Source of the DNA: Saprospiraceae bacterium
GTDB lineage: Bacteria > Bacteroidota > Bacteroidia > Chitinophagales > Saprospiraceae
Direction: 5' to 3'
Assembly: GCA_016718205.1 (NCBI GenBank)
Contig: JADKEB010000031.1
Span: forward strand, 782,971-846,970
Length of the DNA: 64,000 bases
The translations under genes and the position numbers were made by a program. Shown one piece after another: positions 35,378 to 44,593 of this stretch. The notes beneath the pieces were generated by a model. That model did not search any database, was not told where the DNA came from, and saw only the letters and a program-made list of their open reading frames with translations. Each line of letters starts with the position of its first letter. The stretch's first letter is position 1.

Positions 35378-36475
35378 TTATTGTTTTACATTGACTCTGA
35401 GATCTTTGAGGGAAAAGGTAGCATATGTAAAATCTCCATCAGGATACGTATAAATAGCTTCAGCGTAACTGGCCAATTTGTAGCCATTTGTTATCTTGTA
35501 ATCCCGTAATGGTGTGCTCCATTTTAATTTGATAGTCTCCCCATTTTCGCTGGCAGCATACCTGTCCTCAGAGACGAAATTGACCAATTCTCCCTTTTCA
35601 TTAAAGTGTAACCACGCAGATACCGTAATCCCAAAATCTGTAAAAGTAGCTTTCACCTTATTTCCTTCTGTTTCCAACCACTTTATCCGCTCGTCGATCA
35701 AAGCGGCCGGCGCCATACAACAAAGGTCATTAAAAAAGGTGACCGTTTCAGATATATTCATTTCCTTGCCTTCCATATACTGTACTTTGAACAGCGACAA
35801 CAAACGTATATCCATATATGCTTTTCCATTTTTAAAACTATGGAAACCTGAGACAGGAATCTGCTTTTTGGTAGCATCCAGGAAAAATAGTCTGGTTGCA
35901 GGCATAAAGTTGTATTGCTCAGAGGTGAGCGGCATCCATTCTTTTGCTTCATAACTCCTGATTTTACCTGCAAAATCTATTCTGAAATTATGCACTTTAG
36001 GTTTATCGATACTTCCTGTATAATGAAGATATTTTTGCACCAATGCTGGCATATGTTTTATATCATCGGTAGCCAGCATGGTATCAGGTATCGCTAATGT
36101 TTGGTCAAAACCGGCTTTTACTTCCATTTTATATTTACTTTTAAAATTCATGTGGAAAAAGCCAAACACAATGACAATTAAGATCAGCACATTTGCAATA
36201 CTCCCGAATTTTGCATCTTGCCAGTACATAAAAATCAAAATCTGAGATACTATGACACTTACCAGTCCGAAGTATGTCCATGCATCTACCCTAAACATGA
36301 GTAACAATGCTGTGATGACAAATAATATCGCTCCGATTAGCCATATAAAGCCTGCAGGTTTGGATATTTCCTGATTCAGGGCTGAAACATCTGCGAATTC
36401 AAAAGCTTTGACAAATCCAAAAAGATGGATCAATCCGTGTAGTATGACGATAATAATGAAGATGGTTTTAAGCAT
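35378..36475 (-). CDS. DUF6544-family membrane protein
   Basis: 365 residues. Four hydrophobic helices in the first 110 residues (beginning MLKTIFIIIVILHGLIHLFGF) are followed by a soluble beta-rich domain. Family features include the PALVQKYLHYTGSIDKPKV segment, the WMPLTSEQYN and RLFFLDA strands, and DLCCMAPAALIDERIKW. The function of the family is unknown. It starts 12 bases after the P-type ATPase stop and is surely in the same operon, which hints at a role in ion homeostasis (inference). Confidence 0.8.
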   Translation of the reverse strand: MLKTIFIIIVILHGLIHLFGFVKAFEFADVSALNQEISKPAGFIWLIGAILFVITALLLMFRVDAWTYFGLVSVIVSQILIFMYWQDAKFGSIANVLILIVIVFGFFHMNFKSKYKMEVKAGFDQTLAIPDTMLATDDIKHMPALVQKYLHYTGSIDKPKVHNFRIDFAGKIRSYEAKEWMPLTSEQYNFMPATRLFFLDATKKQIPVSGFHSFKNGKAYMDIRLLSLFKVQYMEGKEMNISETVTFFNDLCCMAPAALIDERIKWLETEGNKVKATFTDFGITVSAWLHFNEKGELVNFVSEDRYAASENGETIKLKWSTPLRDYKITNGYKLASYAEAIYTYPDGDFTYATFSLKDLRVNVKQ

Positions 36476-36486
36476 GATATTATATT

Positions 36487-39180
36487 TTAGATATTTGAAT
36501 TAATTCTGAAATTGGAATATGTCTTATATAATTGTATTACAAACAGTGGTACCAGGCTGGCTGCTATTGAAATCAACCACAAATCAATATTCAAAACTAC
36601 CAAACCCAAGGGCATTCTTAAATAAGGTATCAAAAAAACCATTACTGTCAATACTGTACACAATATAAGTGCGTACCAAACAAAATGATTTCCGGTGACT
36701 TCATTCTTAAATATTTTAGATTTGGGTGAAGACATATTAAATACATGAAATAATTGTGCAAAAGCTAAAGTGACGAATGCTACATTATTGAGTATTTGGT
36801 GGTCCTTGGTAATGAAAAATTTGCAATAAACCACAGCTGACATCACAGAAACAGTTATCACCATGGCATACCAGGCAATTTTAATCCAATCTTTATGGGT
36901 CACTATATCTTCTTTTGGACTTCGTGGTGGTCTTTTCATCACGGTTTTATCGCCTTTGCCAAGTCCTAATGCCAGTGCCGGAAATATATCTGTAACAATA
37001 TTTAAAAACAAGATCTGAAGTGGAAGGACTGTAGATGCCGGGGCATAAAAACCTAGTGCGGTAATTATAAAAATTTCACTCAAATTGCACGAAACAAGGT
37101 AAATGACAAACTTCTTAATATTGTTAAATATCTCCCTTCCTTGACCTACGGCTTCAGCGATAGAAGTAAATGAATCATTTTTCAATACTATGTTGGCAGC
37201 TTCCTTGGCTACTTGTGTCCCTCTCAGACCCATAGCAATCCCTACATCTGCTTTTTTGAGTGCAGGCGCATCATTGACACCATCACCGGTCATTGCCACA
37301 ATATTTCCGGCTTTCTGAAAGATCTCTGCAATGTCAAGTTTCTGTTTTGGAGTCGTTCGTGCAAATATGGCAGAACTGAGGACCATGGCTTTCCAATCTG
37401 CAGTAAGCGGGCGGTTATCTGGCAATTCGAGCCCATTGATTACCGTTTGTTTCATATCGTCTGTCAATCCAACTTTTTCGGCAATATTAAGCGCAGTCTT
37501 GGGATGATCTCCTGTGATCATCACCACTTTTATGCCTGCATTCCGACAGGCAATAATAGCTTTTTTAATGTCCAGTCTTGGCGGGTCCAAAAACCCTATT
37601 AAGCCGATATATGTTAAATCCTTGAGATAATCATCCCCATCTATTTCCTTATCTTCTCTATACGCAAATGCAAGTACCCGAAGTCCATTTTCTGACATAG
37701 CATCAGCAGACTGAAGTATTTTGTGTTTATGTGCCGGAGTCAGTAAGTGCAGTTTTTCTCCATTTTGTATATGAGAACATTTTTCCAGCAACTGTTCCGC
37801 AGCACCTTTCACAGCAACAAAATTTCCTTTATTGCTTTTGTGCAGCGTCGCCATCATTTTTGAATCCGCATTAAAAGGTACCTCGCCTGTCCTTTCATAC
37901 TTTTTCTGAAATTCCTGATAACTATGGCCGGAAGTATTGACCAAATGAAGCAGGGCAATTTCCACAGGGTCACCGAGGGCCTTCTCTTTTCGGTTACCCT
38001 GACGCAGAGATGCATTATTGCATAAAGCAGCGACAATTTTTATTAACTCAAAGTTTTGTTTGCTGTGTACGATATCGCCGCCATTAAATTTCAAAACTTT
38101 GTTTTCTATGTTTGCAAATATAGTCTCATCCGGAAAACCAAAAGTATCTACGTAGATCACATTTTCAGTCAAGGTGCCCGTTTTGTCTGTCAAGATCACA
38201 TTGGTGCTACCCAAAGTCTCCACTGCGGAAAGGTTTTTTACGATTGCGCCACGTTTGGCCATCAACAACATACCATATGATAAAGCGATGGTAGCGACAA
38301 TGGGCAGTCCTTCAGGAAATGCGGCAACTGCCAATGCGATGGATGTCTCCAGAATTATCAACCAGTTTTTACCCTGTATAAATCCTGTACCGGCAAATAT
38401 GAGCGTCATAAATAGCATGACCCAAATCAATTTTTTGCTCAAAGCGGTAAGTTTTAAATCCAAAGGGGTTTTTGCAGATGAAGCACTCTCTACCAAAGAA
38501 GTAATTTTTCCGAGTTCTGTGTCTTTGCCGATACCCGTTATCACCACTTTGCCATGCCCATTCATCACAGATGTACCTTTGAAAACCATATTGATCTGGT
38601 CTCCCAAAGTAGTTTTTTCAGGTAATATTTCTGTATTTTTAACAGTTGGTAAAGATTCTCCGGTCAAAGATGATTCATCACATTGCAAAAGATTTGACTC
38701 TATCAAACGACCATCCGCAGGTATAACATCACCTGACACTAAATCCACCAAATCACCTGGGGCAATGTTTTCAGCATTAATTTCATGAAGAGTACCATCC
38801 CTGATGACCTTACATGTAATAATATCCATTTTTTTTAGGGCATTCATGGACCTGCGTGCCTCCATTTCCAGAAAAAAGCCTATCAACGCATTGATTAACA
38901 GTACTACAGCTATAGCAATAGCTTCGATATAACTATGAAAATAAAGGGAAATCAATGCAGCGAATGTCAGTAAATAGACTATCGGGCTTTGAAATTGTTT
39001 TAATAGAACTAACCAGAAACTTTTGGGCGGTTTTAACACAAAGCGGTTGAGTCCAAACTGAATATTGCGATGAGCTGAGGTGGATGCAGTCAACCCTCGA
39101 TCTCTATCAACACTAAACGATATTAAGATATCATCTATGGACAAAGTGTGCGGGTTGATAATGGGATATTTCACATGCAT
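36487..39180 (-). CDS. Cation-transporting P-type ATPase (P2A/Ca2+-type)
   Basis: 897 residues with the complete P2-type layout: N-terminal cation-ATPase domain, first helix pair with LLINALIGFFLEMEARRSM, actuator domain with SLTGES, M4 motif FPEGLPIV, phosphorylation site DKTGTLTEN (about residue 335), nucleotide-binding KGA in FVAVKGAAE, hinge MTGDGVNDAPAL, and six C-terminal helices. PEGLP is typical of Ca2+ and related pumps. It likely exports or sequesters Ca2+ or another divalent cation, though substrate choice cannot be fixed from sequence. It is in an operon with the DUF6544 gene and follows a terminator that separates it from Dps. The frame is intact. Confidence 0.93.
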   Translation of the reverse strand: MHVKYPIINPHTLSIDDILISFSVDRDRGLTASTSAHRNIQFGLNRFVLKPPKSFWLVLLKQFQSPIVYLLTFAALISLYFHSYIEAIAIAVVLLINALIGFFLEMEARRSMNALKKMDIITCKVIRDGTLHEINAENIAPGDLVDLVSGDVIPADGRLIESNLLQCDESSLTGESLPTVKNTEILPEKTTLGDQINMVFKGTSVMNGHGKVVITGIGKDTELGKITSLVESASSAKTPLDLKLTALSKKLIWVMLFMTLIFAGTGFIQGKNWLIILETSIALAVAAFPEGLPIVATIALSYGMLLMAKRGAIVKNLSAVETLGSTNVILTDKTGTLTENVIYVDTFGFPDETIFANIENKVLKFNGGDIVHSKQNFELIKIVAALCNNASLRQGNRKEKALGDPVEIALLHLVNTSGHSYQEFQKKYERTGEVPFNADSKMMATLHKSNKGNFVAVKGAAEQLLEKCSHIQNGEKLHLLTPAHKHKILQSADAMSENGLRVLAFAYREDKEIDGDDYLKDLTYIGLIGFLDPPRLDIKKAIIACRNAGIKVVMITGDHPKTALNIAEKVGLTDDMKQTVINGLELPDNRPLTADWKAMVLSSAIFARTTPKQKLDIAEIFQKAGNIVAMTGDGVNDAPALKKADVGIAMGLRGTQVAKEAANIVLKNDSFTSIAEAVGQGREIFNNIKKFVIYLVSCNLSEIFIITALGFYAPASTVLPLQILFLNIVTDIFPALALGLGKGDKTVMKRPPRSPKEDIVTHKDWIKIAWYAMVITVSVMSAVVYCKFFITKDHQILNNVAFVTLAFAQLFHVFNMSSPKSKIFKNEVTGNHFVWYALILCTVLTVMVFLIPYLRMPLGLVVLNIDLWLISIAASLVPLFVIQLYKTYSNFRINSNI

Positions 39181-39308
39181 AGGCCAGGCATTTAGACATC
39201 AAAACAATACACCCCGAAGGCTGAAAAAAATCAGATTGACCATATTGCTTAAGTATATAACAAATATTCTGCTCACTCGTTTCTGAAAACTGTGAAATAT
39301 TACTACTC

Positions 39309-39348
39309 AAAAAAAAGTAATGGTCATCGATACCATCACTCTTTTTTT
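39309..39348. terminator. Intrinsic terminator downstream of Dps
   Basis: Stem AGTAATGGT / ACCATCACT with a seven-base loop and one mismatch, with an A run on one side and a T run on the other, so it can act in both directions. It separates the Dps gene from the P-type ATPase operon on the minus strand. Confidence 0.75.
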
Positions 39349-39369
39349 ACTTAAATTATTTTATATTCA

Positions 39370-39843
39370 CTATACAATATGAGATCGTAAAAACCAGGAC
39401 ATTTTTTCATGAGTTTCCATCAATCCGGTAATAAAATCAACAGATCCCTGATCATGGTATTCATTACTGAAACTTTTGATATTTTCTCTTAGGTTCAAGA
39501 TGATACTATCGTGGTCTTCCAAAAGATCTTTGATAAGCCCTTGACTATCATTTTTTGCTCTTGTTTGCTCAGTAAGGTGGGTCAATCCAAGGTATGCTTT
39601 TAATGTGCCCGGAGCATAATGCCCGATAGTACGGATACGTTCTGCTACATTATCAATGATCTCATCCAATTGCCCGATCTGGAATTCAAAAAATTTGTGT
39701 TTATCATAAAAATCCGGGCCTTCAACATTCCAATGAGCGTTTTTTGTTTTGATACAAAGGACAGTTTCGTCTGCTAGTATTTTTGACAATTCAATGGCAA
39801 TGGCAGTTCGGTGATTGTCAGTGATTCCAATGGCTACATTCAT
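39370..39843 (-). CDS. Dps-family ferritin-like DNA-protection protein
   Basis: 157 residues forming a four-helix bundle. The inter-subunit ferroxidase residues are present: H in KNAHWNVEGPDF, then D and E in HKFFEFQIGQLDEIIDNVAERIR. Dps proteins oxidise Fe(II) with peroxide, store the mineral and in some cases coat DNA. The N-terminal tail is short, with few Lys or Arg, so DNA binding is uncertain. It is located with peroxiredoxin and SOUL genes on the same strand, fitting an oxidative-stress cluster. It ends at a good terminator. Confidence 0.93.
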   Translation of the reverse strand: MNVAIGITDNHRTAIAIELSKILADETVLCIKTKNAHWNVEGPDFYDKHKFFEFQIGQLDEIIDNVAERIRTIGHYAPGTLKAYLGLTHLTEQTRAKNDSQGLIKDLLEDHDSIILNLRENIKSFSNEYHDQGSVDFITGLMETHEKMSWFLRSHIV

Positions 39844-39874
39844 AATATTATTATATTTTCAAGTTAGTTCAATT

Positions 39875-40225
39875 TTAAATTTCTCCTGTATTTTCTGTAT
39901 CAGAGTGGTTGTTTCCTCCAAAATTGTAAAAATTATTTTCACGCTCTTCATTGTCATTTTTTTCGTTATCGTAGCCCCATTCCAGACCTATGAATTCCTC
40001 AGCTCCTATTAATATATCTTTTTCCGGAAAAGAATCGTTCCGGATGCCACCTGGATTAAAAAATGTACTCTTTTGAGAAAAATCATCCGTTTTAAAGTTA
40101 TTTTCTTCAATATTTTCAGAATAAATGTCATCTTCTATGGAATAATGTAAATATTCGGACAGCGATTTTTCTTTCTCGGTTGGTTTGTAAAAAATGTAAT
40201 TGTATTTGGCATTTTTAGGGCTCAT
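39875..40225 (-). CDS. Hypothetical acidic Asn-rich protein
   Basis: 116 residues without signal peptide or hydrophobic segment. Composition is strongly Asn, Asp and Glu, with a low-complexity end (NEERENNFYNFGGNNHSDT). The first 60 residues (YNYIFYKPTEKEKSLSEYL) look more ordered. No family is recognised. It lies 31 bases before Dps and 97 after the peroxiredoxin end on the same strand, so it may belong to the same transcript as Dps. Confidence 0.5.
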   Translation of the reverse strand: MSPKNAKYNYIFYKPTEKEKSLSEYLHYSIEDDIYSENIEENNFKTDDFSQKSTFFNPGGIRNDSFPEKDILIGAEEFIGLEWGYDNEKNDNEERENNFYNFGGNNHSDTENTGEI

Positions 40226-40322
40226 TTTATTTGATTTAAAACTTTAAAAATAAATCGAATGCTCGTTTTGCTATTTTTTGACCTGTTTTGCCTGATCCCC
40301 GCAATAGAGAGAAGGCCCGCTT

Positions 40323-41029
40323 TTAAATTTTTGGATTATTTACTTTTTCTAAAGACAATGACTTTGTGCAAAAAAACCAATCATAACATGTCAAGCCTTC
40401 TTCTTTTGCTTCCATTCTGTCATTTGCAACACCGCAAGACCCTGCGGTAGGTACGATCACATCATCACCAGGCTGCCAATCTGCAGGTGTCGCAATACCA
40501 TAATTATCGGCCGTCTGCATAGCGATCAAAGCCCTTTTTAATTCATCAAAATTTCTTCCCATCGACAATGGATAGTAGATGACAGCACGGATTACTCCTT
40601 TGGATCTATGAAAAATACTGCCCTGACTGCCTTGGTAGAACTTTCTCCCGGCTGAATCATTCCATATTTTTTAGCTATTTCCATGGTTATATCTTCGATT
40701 AGCGGAAATTTTACTTCGATATTTTTCATGCCTTTAAATTCAATTTTCTCCTTGATGGTTCGAAGCCACGCAATATGACTGTATAAACCATCAATAGACA
40801 AACCAACTAACTGACAATTGAGTGCTGTAAATTCAGGCTCCCTATGTGCGAATGTCATAAATTCAGAAGTACAAACTGGTGTAAAATCTGCTGGATGACT
40901 AAAAAGGATCACCCATTTACCTTCATAGTCTGAAGGGAAATTAATATTGCCTTGGGTGGTTATCGCTTTAAATTCAGGTGCTTTGTCACCTATCCTGGGC
41001 ATTGGAATAATTTGTTCGAGGTAATCCAT
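40323..41029 (-). pseudogene. 1-Cys-type peroxiredoxin (Prx6-like), one frameshift
   Basis: Reduces peroxides through the Cys in ADFTPVCTSEF (about residue 52). The first frame (145 residues) holds the thioredoxin-like domain and stops after FFIDPKE. The next frame resumes at once with VIRAVIYYPLSMGRNFDEL and runs through the C-terminal dimer domain to KVNNPKI. A missing A in a CCAAAGG run near 40592 explains the break; repaired length would be about 235 residues, normal for the family. Extra cysteines occur near the C-terminus (GSCG, LTCYDWFFC). It follows the SOUL gene by about 12 bases. It may be functional if the indel is an error. Confidence 0.88.
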
Positions 41030-41040
41030 ATTTATAAGTT

Positions 41041-41655
41041 TTAATGATTGTTGTTTAAAAATTGTGCTTCATCTACAGAGACAATGACCTCATTTTTTCT
41101 GCCAAAAATCTGATAGGGAGGATTGTATCCAAGAAAACGAAAATTGCCGTAATAAGTAATCCCTTCTCTGTCAACTGACTCTGAAGTATAGCTTTATGTT
41201 TATCTATGTCCGCTGCACTGGCAAAACCACCAAACGTAATAGCGGGCAACATATTCAGCTTCTTTTGTCTGAATGTCAATCTCAGCATTATCTGGTATTG
41301 GCAAATCATCTTTGCTATATTCGGCAGGCATGATAAAAGCCATCGTGGATGTAGAATCGCCAATATCCATATGAACAGGAGAAGTCATAGCTATTTGTTT
41401 TTTGTCACTGTTTCCACCAAAAATATATTTTGCCAGCTTACCAAAACCAGAATATCCAAGATCGCGATATGACTTCGATGTAGAAGATATTTGGGCAATT
41501 ACTGCTGCTGGGTAATACCTTATTTCAAATTGATTATCTTTCCGTATTACCTTGTAAGATTGTGTTTCTGATTTCCCGGTTGCCATAGTGATATAGATTT
41601 GAAATATTAACAAAACTATTATAATGATGGTGGCTATTATTAAAAATATTTTCAT
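41041..41655 (-). pseudogene. SOUL-family heme-binding protein, two frameshifts
   Basis: Membrane-anchored (helix about 3-23) SOUL/HBP domain protein. The first frame reads SYKVIRKDNQFEIRYYPAAVIAQ and KKQIAMTSPVHMDI, both hallmark segments. It shifts near 41205, where ARYYVWWFCQCSG replaces the expected AITFGGFASAADIDKHKA, and again near 41160, where the true end TYYGNFRFLGYNPPYQIFGRKNE runs to a TAA at 41041. Homologues bind heme or porphyrin loosely; the role in bacteria is unclear. It is the first gene of a unit with the peroxiredoxin gene, preceded by the shared stress promoter motif. Confidence 0.85.
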
Positions 41656-41738
41656 GCTCCTTTTGCTTTTGAAAAGTCGTAATTTTTTTTGGCTTAGGAT
41701 TTAAAGTTCCATGCTTTCGCTATATTTATTTAACGATA

Positions 41739-41778
41739 CAAAGATGCAGCTGTTTGGATACTAATACATTACACAATT
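41739..41778 (-). promoter_or_regulatory. Shared stress promoter motif, copy 3 (SOUL gene)
   Basis: Minus strand AATTGTGTAA, then CTTTG after 30 bases from the TTG. Over this window it is closely similar to the copy at 42496, including TATCCAAA in the middle. It is 84 bases before the SOUL ATG. Confidence 0.65.
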
Positions 41779-41864
41779 AATCATAATTGTTACATGATTG
41801 ACTAGAACCCATATATTTATGAAAAAGCTAGAAGACAATGGATACAGAAATTTCAAAACAACTA

Positions 41865-42167
41865 TTATTCTGATTCGGCATCCAATAGATTTAATTTCCT
41901 TTGTACAATTTCCAGCTTCTTGCGGAATGATTCATTCTGCATCAAAAGATTGAAAATAACTTCAATTCCTTCCAGATTGATGCCCAAATCATAATAATAT
42001 TCCACCATTTTTTCTATTGCTTTCAGATCTTCCGGCAAAACGTATTTATCTTCATTGATGATGTGCATGGAGATCAAGCCATATTCTTGCAGTGAATCAA
42101 TAAATGACATTTCTACCTGATGGTGTAAACAAAAATGACGTATTAGTACCAGATTATTTGCGGGCAT
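41865..42167 (-). CDS. cbpM: Chaperone modulator CbpM
   Basis: 100 residues, MerR-like helical protein. LIRHFCLHHQVEMSFIDSLQEYGLI and YYYDLGINLEGIEVIFNLL are the family signature, where the second segment forms the surface that binds the J-domain of CbpA. CbpM inhibits the DnaJ-like CbpA. The ATG overlaps the end of the cbpA remnant, preserving the cbpA-cbpM operon order. Since the remnant lacks the J-domain, this CbpM has lost its usual partner in this locus. Confidence 0.87.
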   Translation of the reverse strand: MPANNLVLIRHFCLHHQVEMSFIDSLQEYGLISMHIINEDKYVLPEDLKAIEKMVEYYYDLGINLEGIEVIFNLLMQNESFRKKLEIVQRKLNLLDAESE

Positions 42168-42330
42168 CTTGTCTTAATTTTTGAAGTTCATAAAACAATT
42201 CTTTTTCTTTCTCTGTCAGATTGGTGGGTACCTTTATCTGAAAAGTAATGTAAAGGTCTCCAAACTCATTTTCCTTTTTATACTTGGGGAAACCCTTTCC
42301 TTTTAATTTTATATCCTGCCTCTGAATTTA
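42154..42330 (-). pseudogene. C-terminal remnant of a CbpA/DnaJ-like co-chaperone
   Basis: About 50 codons remain: IKLKGKGFPKYKKENEFGDL, YITFQIKVPTNLTEKEKELF and ELQKLRQDARK, the last strands and dimerisation end of a DnaJ C-terminal domain. The stop overlaps the CbpM start codon. There is no J-domain, no zinc-finger or first C-terminal domain upstream; only about 165 bases separate the remnant from an intact stress promoter. An internal deletion of most of the gene explains this. Confidence 0.75.
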
Positions 42331-42625
42331 TTTCGATGTCAGCCATCCAACATGTATTTATTTGGGACAAGTTGAGTTAAGGTTGTATAAAGAAGTGTTT
42401 ATGCTCTGATTTTTTAGAATGTTAATTCATTCTAAATCAATTATTTATACACGTGTAATAGATTTCCATGATTTCGTTGTATTTACAGAACAATACAAAG
42501 GTGTAACTATTTGGATATAAATACATTACACAATTAATGATATACATTACATCTTTAAAACATCATGCAGCGACTTCATATATTACTGTTAAAACTATAA
42601 AAATATAAGTTTACTTAAAAAACCA
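42331..42625. other. Spacer with the promoter of the truncated cbpA
   Basis: Contains the shared stress motif at 42496-42535 and the adjoining AT-rich sequence. No gene. The promoter now faces the cbpA remnant and cbpM. Confidence 0.5.
42496..42535 (-). promoter_or_regulatory. Shared stress promoter motif, copy 4 (cbpA-cbpM)
   Basis: Minus strand AATTGTGTAA, then CTTTG after 30 bases from the TTG. Near-identical to the copy in front of the SOUL gene. Confidence 0.65.
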
Positions 42626-43192
42626 TTATCCGACATCTTCCAAAAGAATTCGATTTTTATGTTCTCTCAGATTTTTAAAATATGAAGGAGTAAGACCAGT
42701 CACTTTTTTGAACTGATTGGAAAGATGGGCCACACTGCTATAATTAAGTCTGTATGAAATTTCAGTCAGATTCAATTCATCATAAAGTAACAATTCTTTT
42801 ACCTTTTCTATTTTGTGTGCAATGATAAAATGTTCGATTGTAATTCCTGTAAACTGAGAAAACAAACTGGCCATGTAAGTATAGTCATGATGAAGTTTAT
42901 CACTTAAATAATCTGAAAAATTGACCCTGGGCCATTCATCTGCATAGTGTACCATCTCTATGATGGCACTTTTGATCTTCTCTATCAGGATAGATTTTTG
43001 ATCGTCCATGAGCAAAAGTGATGATATCATCAGACGGTTTTTGAGTTCGTCCAACTGCTCTTTGCTCAGTTCCTCCTTGATGTCAACTTCTCCCAGTTCT
43101 ACAGATTTGTAATGCAAACCCATACTATCAAGGACTGCTTTTACAGCCATCTTGCATCTTATGGATACCATGTATTTTATGTACAATTTCAA
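42626..43192 (-). CDS. AraC-family transcriptional regulator
   Basis: 188 residues. The N-terminal part has KLYIKYMVSIRCKMAV and ELGEVDIKEELS, a small ferredoxin-like domain that I recognise from Bacteroidota AraC proteins. The C-terminal 100 residues are the two-HTH AraC domain (HDYTYMASLFSQFTGITIE, LNLTEISYRLNYSSVAHLSNQFKKVTGLTPSYFK). The start is TTG (43190-43192), chosen because it restores the conserved YIKYMVSIRCKM segment. It lies next to the cbpA promoter and could regulate the stress block (inference). Confidence 0.87.
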   Translation of the reverse strand: MKLYIKYMVSIRCKMAVKAVLDSMGLHYKSVELGEVDIKEELSKEQLDELKNRLMISSLLLMDDQKSILIEKIKSAIIEMVHYADEWPRVNFSDYLSDKLHHDYTYMASLFSQFTGITIEHFIIAHKIEKVKELLLYDELNLTEISYRLNYSSVAHLSNQFKKVTGLTPSYFKNLREHKNRILLEDVG

Positions 43193-43251
43193 AAGAAACA
43201 GATATTGACTTTAATTTATAACAACTAATTATCAATAAAGATTTATATGTC

Positions 43252-43363
43252 GTGTAACTTTGACATCAGTAATCTGTATCATATTTGAATTTACATTTTT
43301 CTTTTAGCTATGTCTTTGATAGCAATGTGAAGGTAAGATACCAACCTGTTATTATCACTAAAT
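43252..43363. repeat. 112-base dispersed repeat, copy 1
   Basis: Begins GTGTAACTTTGACATC and matches 55953-56064 with only a few differences. It contains TAACTTTG, which fits a -7 element on the plus strand. The IS982 element starts at the very next base. Confidence 0.8.
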
Positions 43364-44393
43364 AACGTGAATAATGGTTAAGCAGCACACAAAAGTAGTT
43401 GATTTGAGTTGTTTTCAAAAGGCTGAATATTCAGCGAAGGCTTTTTAGGTAAAAACTGATAAGAAATCAAAGCACTTACCAAATTAACTAAGAAACCTTT
43501 CATGGCTCTGTGTCTGGTATGTTCGATGTTACAAATGTTTTTAAGTTCGTCATTTACGGATTCTACCAGTGCTCTTTTGCGAAGTAATATTTTATCTGTA
43601 TCGGATATATTTTGGTCTTTCATATTGCTTCTTCTTTTATAAACCAGGTGAACACCATCATTCCATAGGAAATCAGCAAGGGCTTGCGAAATATACCCTC
43701 GATCTCCGTATAGTTTTCCGAATATATTTTCAGTTAACGAACTGATTACCTTTAAATTACGATCATCAACATTGGCTTTAGTAAGGTAAAAGCTTAAGAT
43801 TTCTCCTTTGTCATTTATAATCAAATGCAACTTAAAGCCATAGAAATAACCCATCGTACTCTTACCTTTTGTGGCAAAACCCTTCAGTACTTTATGCTGC
43901 TTTTCTCTCTTAATATGACATGCTTTAATGGTAGTAGAGTCAATGTAATTGATACCACGGCTACAACCTAAAGCATGCTGCTTTAAATAAAACATCAAGG
44001 GGATCATCACCTTAGTTTGTATGGCATTAAATCGCTCATATGAGACCAAGTTAGGAAATAAAGAAGTCCAATACCTACAAACCATTTCGGTATAAAAGGC
44101 TTTAAAGTTAGTATAATGACTTTGGTGAAAACACACAAGTATGGTCATAATTTCGGAATCTGAAAGTTTACAAGCTCGGTTTCTTAAGCCTTTATTAGGG
44201 TCTTCTAATCTAAAATGTTTGATTTGATCAGAAAATTCAATGCAAAAATCATCGATATGTACAAATATTTCTATAATTTTGTCGTCTAACATATAGGGAG
44301 ATTTTAATATTATTAGTTGGTTATCAAGCGCTAATATATTAAATATCCTATTTTAATAATTTTTATAGCTTTTTCTTATCCATTATTCACGTT
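43364..44393 (-). mobile_element. Complete IS982-family insertion sequence
   Basis: 1030 bases with perfect 14-base terminal inverted repeats, AACGTGAATAATGG at 43364-43377 and its reverse complement at 44380-44393. Both sides carry AAAT, a possible short target duplication. It encloses one intact transposase gene. Confidence 0.9.
43378..44292 (-). CDS. IS982-family transposase
   Basis: 304 residues, intact. DDE-type residues are likely D in NYIDSTTIKACH, D in LTKANVDDRN and E in KRALVESVNDELKNICNIEHTRHR; the YGDRGYIS segment and the final RHRA..GFLVNLVSALISYQFLP are typical of the family. The N-terminal helical domain (KIIEIFVHIDDFCIEF) is also characteristic. It is the only intact transposase in the window, so the element may be active and could move the module to its right. 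Confidence 0.93.
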   Translation of the reverse strand: MLDDKIIEIFVHIDDFCIEFSDQIKHFRLEDPNKGLRNRACKLSDSEIMTILVCFHQSHYTNFKAFYTEMVCRYWTSLFPNLVSYERFNAIQTKVMIPLMFYLKQHALGCSRGINYIDSTTIKACHIKREKQHKVLKGFATKGKSTMGYFYGFKLHLIINDKGEILSFYLTKANVDDRNLKVISSLTENIFGKLYGDRGYISQALADFLWNDGVHLVYKRRSNMKDQNISDTDKILLRKRALVESVNDELKNICNIEHTRHRAMKGFLVNLVSALISYQFLPKKPSLNIQPFENNSNQLLLCAA

Positions 44394-44400
44394 AAATTAA

Positions 44401-44593
44401 TTATTTTCTTTGCTAATAGAAGCTCTTTTACTGCCCACCCAGCCTGTGGTGGGTTCCCTACATCAAAGGCTTATTTGCCTTTGGTGCTGCGCACTTCCCT
44501 TCGGCTATGTCCACTATCTCTGGTTTTTGAAACACATTTTTGTGCCGATAGCTATCATAAAATAGAAAGCTACCGACTTTCAAGCAGCCCATA
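44401..44593. other. Spacer with several hairpins right of IS982
   Basis: Contains CCCACC..GGTGGG (about 44437-44454) and CATCAAAGGC..GCCTTTGGTG (44460-44485) hairpins. No coding frame. It looks like remnants of terminators or a small palindromic element. Confidence 0.45.

Noticed and set aside
35264..35509. 81-codon plus-strand frame
   Set aside because: It overlaps the stress promoter and the end of the DUF6544 gene on the other strand; its composition is not coding.
40323..41029. Programmed ribosomal frameshift in the peroxiredoxin gene
   Set aside because: There is no slippery heptamer plus structure, the family does not use frameshifting, and many neighbouring genes show similar single-base breaks.
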